64,000 nucleotides of DNA from Streptomyces avicenniae. Lineage in GTDB: Bacteria > Actinomycetota > Actinomycetes > Streptomycetales > Streptomycetaceae. Positions 61,733 to 64,000 of this stretch are shown here, piece after piece. Position numbers and translations under genes: made by a program. Each line of letters begins with the position of its first letter. Positions within the stretch are counted from its first letter, which is position 1. Under the pieces are notes generated by a model, which was given only the letters and a program-made list of their open reading frames with translations, had not been told where the DNA came from and did not search any database. The stretch is from the NCBI RefSeq assembly GCF_000719135.1, contig NZ_JOEK01000020.1:62001-126000 (forward strand), in the 5' to 3' direction.

Positions 61733-64000
61733 CGACGGCCAGCCCCTCGGCGTCGGACGCGGTGAGGTCCACCTCCGCGGAGATCCCCCAGTCGTGGTCA
61801 CCTGCCGGGTCGTGGAAGGTCTGGCGCACACGCCACAGGCCGTCCTCGGGGCGCTCCTCGATCGACAGCAGGAGCGGTCCCCGGGCGTCGGGGCCGGTGC
61901 CCAGCTCGTCGTACTCGTCCCAGTAGCCGTCGAGCGCCTCGGCCCAGGCATCGGCGTTCCAGCCTGCCTCGCCGTCCAGCTCGCCCAACTCGTCCACGCG
62001 GTCGAGGGCCGCCAGCTCCACCCGGCGGAACATCGCGTTGCGCACCAGGATCCGGAACGCGCGCGCGTTCGCGGTGACCGGCTTGACCTGGTCCGCACGC
62101 TCCCGCGCCTCCTCGGCGTCCTCGTCCGCCGGATTGGCCAGCTGCTCCCACTCGTCCAGGAGGCTGGAGTCCACCTGACGGACCAGCTCGCCCAGCCACG
62201 CGGTGATGTCCTGGAGTTCCTCCGACTTCAGGTGCTCGGGAACCGTGTGCTCCAGCGTCTTGTAGGCGCTCGCCAGATACCGCAGCACGATGCCCTCCGT
62301 CCGCGCCAGCTCGTAGTGCGACACGAACTCGGAGAACGTCATGGCCCGCTCGTACATGTCCCGCACCACCGACTTGGGGGACAGCGGATGATCCCCGACC
62401 CACGGGTGGCTCTTCCGGTAGACGCCGTAGGCGTGGAAGAGCAGCTCCTCAAGGGGCTTGGGGTAGCCGATGTCCGTCAGCCGCTCCATCCGCTCCTCGT
62501 ACTCGACGCCCTCCGCCTTCATCGCCGCCACGGCCTCGCCGCGCGCTTTGTTCAGCTGGGCCGCCAGGATCTGCCGCGGGTCGTCCAGGGTGGACTCCAC
62601 CACCGAGATCATGTCCAGCGCATAGGAAGGGGATTCGGGCGGCAGCAGCTCGAACGCGGCCAGCGCGAAGGTGGAGAGCGGCTGGTTCAGCGCGAAGTCG
62701 GCCTGGAGATCGACCGTCAGCCGCACCCTGCGCCCCTGGGCGTCCGGCGTCTCCAGCCGCTCCACGATCCCGCCGTCCAGCAGCGAGCGGTAGATCGCGA
62801 TCGCCCGCCGGATGTGCCGGAGCTGCTGCCTGCGCGGCTCGTGGTTGTCCTCCAGCAGATGACGCATCCCCTCGAAGGCGTCGCCCGGCCGCGCGATCAC
62901 CGCCAGCAGCATCGCGTGGGTGACGCGGAAGCGCGACGTCAGCGGCTCGGGTTCCGCCGCGATCAGCCGCGTGAACGTGTCCTCGCTCCAGTTGACGAAG
63001 CCCTCGGGCGGCTTCTTCCGCACCACCTTGCGCCGCTTCTTCGGGTCGTCACCCGCCTTCGCCAAGGCCTTCTCGTTCTCCACGACATGGTCGGGCGCCT
63101 GCGCCACCACGAACCCGGACGTGTCGAAACCGGCCCGCCCCGCACGCCCCGCGATCTGGTGGAACTCCCGCGCCCGCAGCACCCGCACCCGGCTGCCGTC
63201 GTACTTGGTCAGCGCGGTGAACAGCACCGTCCTGATCGGCACGTTCACGCCCACCCCCAGCGTGTCCGTGCCGCAGATCACCTTCAGCAGCCCGGCCTGC
63301 GCCAGCTTCTCCACCAGCCGCCGGTACTTCGGCAGCATCCCCGCGTGGTGCACGCCGATGCCGTGCCGCACGTACCGCGACAGGTTGCGCCCGAAGCGCG
63401 TCGTGAACCTGAAGTTGCCGATCAGCGCCGCGATCCGGTCCTTCTCCTCGCGCGTGCACATGTTGATGCTCATCAGCGCCTGCGCCCGCTCCACCGCCTG
63501 GGCCTGCGTGAAGTGGACGATGTAGACGGGCGCCTGATGGGTGGACAGCAGCTCCGTCAGCGTCTCGGTCAGCGCCGTCGTCCGGTACTCGTAGCTCAGC
63601 GGCACGGGCCGGGTCGCCGAACGGACCACGGCCGTCGGCCGCCCGGTCCGCCGCCGCAGGTCCTCCTCGAACCGCGACATGTCGCCCAGCGTCGCCGACA
63701 TGAGCACGAACTGCGCCCGTGGCAGCTCCAGCAGCGGGATCTGCCACGCCCAGCCACGGTCGGGCTCGGCGTAGAAGTGGAACTCGTCCATGACGACCTG
63801 CCCGACGTCGGCCCGCGCGCCGTCCCGCAGCGCGATCGACGCGAGCACCTCGGCCGTGCAGCAGATCACCGGGGCGTCCGCGTTGACCGACGCGTCGCCG
63901 GTGAGCATGCCGACGTTCTCCGTCCCGAACACCTTGCACAGGTCGAAGAACTTCTCCGAGACGAGCGCCTTGATCGGCGCCGTGTAGAACGTCACCTCGT
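61704..64000 (-). CDS. DEAD/DEAH-box RNA helicase with DUF3516 (5' end outside window)
   Basis: The C-terminal 765 residues of a large Ski2-like helicase; the start and Walker A motif lie beyond 64000. Visible motifs: YTAPIKALVSEKF (Ia), MLTGDASVNADAPV, VVMDEFHFYAEPDRG (II), LMSATLGDM (III), ICGTDTLGVGVNVPI (V) and HQIAGRAGRAGFD (VI). The DUF3516 domain takes most of the C-terminal half and ends DLTASDAEGLAVVKVTDVGRL in shorter blocks. It probably acts in RNA turnover or remodelling. The gene is convergent with DUF6397. Confidence 0.95.
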   Translation of the reverse strand, partial: EVTFYTAPIKALVSEKFFDLCKVFGTENVGMLTGDASVNADAPVICCTAEVLASIALRDGARADVGQVVMDEFHFYAEPDRGWAWQIPLLELPRAQFVLMSATLGDMSRFEEDLRRRTGRPTAVVRSATRPVPLSYEYRTTALTETLTELLSTHQAPVYIVHFTQAQAVERAQALMSINMCTREEKDRIAALIGNFRFTTRFGRNLSRYVRHGIGVHHAGMLPKYRRLVEKLAQAGLLKVICGTDTLGVGVNVPIRTVLFTALTKYDGSRVRVLRAREFHQIAGRAGRAGFDTSGFVVAQAPDHVVENEKALAKAGDDPKKRRKVVRKKPPEGFVNWSEDTFTRLIAAEPEPLTSRFRVTHAMLLAVIARPGDAFEGMRHLLEDNHEPRRQQLRHIRRAIAIYRSLLDGGIVERLETPDAQGRRVRLTVDLQADFALNQPLSTFALAAFELLPPESPSYALDMISVVESTLDDPRQILAAQLNKARGEAVAAMKAEGVEYEERMERLTDIGYPKPLEELLFHAYGVYRKSHPWVGDHPLSPKSVVRDMYERAMTFSEFVSHYELARTEGIVLRYLASAYKTLEHTVPEHLKSEELQDITAWLGELVRQVDSSLLDEWEQLANPADEDAEEARERADQVKPVTANARAFRILVRNAMFRRVELAALDRVDELGELDGEAGWNADAWAEALDGYWDEYDELGTGPDARGPLLLSIEERPEDGLWRVRQTFHDPAGDHDWGISAEVDLTASDAEGLAVVKVTDVGRL

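Overview
The window is chromosomal DNA of a high-GC actinomycete, almost certainly a Streptomyces or close relative. The reasons are very strong G/C bias at third codon positions, GTGA/ATGA translational coupling, many apparently leaderless promoters, and families typical of the genus (XRE-DUF5753/DUF397/DUF574 clusters, DUF6397, roadblock proteins, ROK regulators, class E sortase, rare TTA codons).

Layout. 1-1388 is the 3' part of lnt. 1465-4086 is a TetR-controlled operon (SDR, SnoaL-like, SDR) with twin 22-bp operators and the divergent tetR. 4125-10613 is a GntR/UTRA regulator facing a four-gene ABC importer of the iron/2-aminoethylphosphonate type, translationally coupled to a fused HAD phosphatase-EEP phosphoesterase; this is the strongest candidate for a poorly described catabolic system. 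10687-12312 is a DHA2-type MFS exporter, followed by a gene-free stretch with two orphan CsoR/CstR-like sites. 12786-15646 holds two divergent enzyme/regulator pairs: MDR oxidoreductase/ArsR and NmrA-like/TetR.

15647-22450 is a scarred region. It contains an unknown protein with a doubtful start, small ORFs, a 3'-tRNA-Arg-like fragment, an AT-rich island, a sortase with a probable frameshift in a C-run, disrupted coding fragments, a P450, a ferric-reductase-like membrane protein and a 5'-truncated frame beside tRNA-Pro(GGG). This looks like an old integration and decay site.

22595-31509 carries a lipase-maturation-factor homologue, an acetylxylan-esterase-like hydrolase, and a coupled oligopeptide-type ABC importer ending in a luciferase-like monooxygenase, preceded by a perfect 19-bp operator. 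31523-36874 contains a MerR unit, a decayed Tn3-family transposase, GNAT and VOC enzymes, a DUF4239 membrane protein and a Pro-rich surface protein. 36992-44887 holds a Tat-exported amidase, the xylose module (xylA facing xylB-xylR), an EamA transporter, NIPSNAP and a second ROK regulator.

45005-50336 has TerC, an MFS protein, and an HATPase/XRE/DUF397 cluster followed by two tandem DUF574 methyltransferase relics carrying deletions at matching places. 50431-64000 has a GH2 beta-galactosidase, a secreted SGNH hydrolase, a SWIM/SNF2 pair, a fatty-acid desaturase, an orphan roadblock protein, DUF6397 and the 3' part of a DUF3516 helicase.

Much of the window concerns plant-polymer sugar use (xylose, beta-galactosides, acetyl esters, ABC uptake), mixed with small regulator/enzyme stress modules. 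All calls come from reading the sequence by eye; no database search was run.
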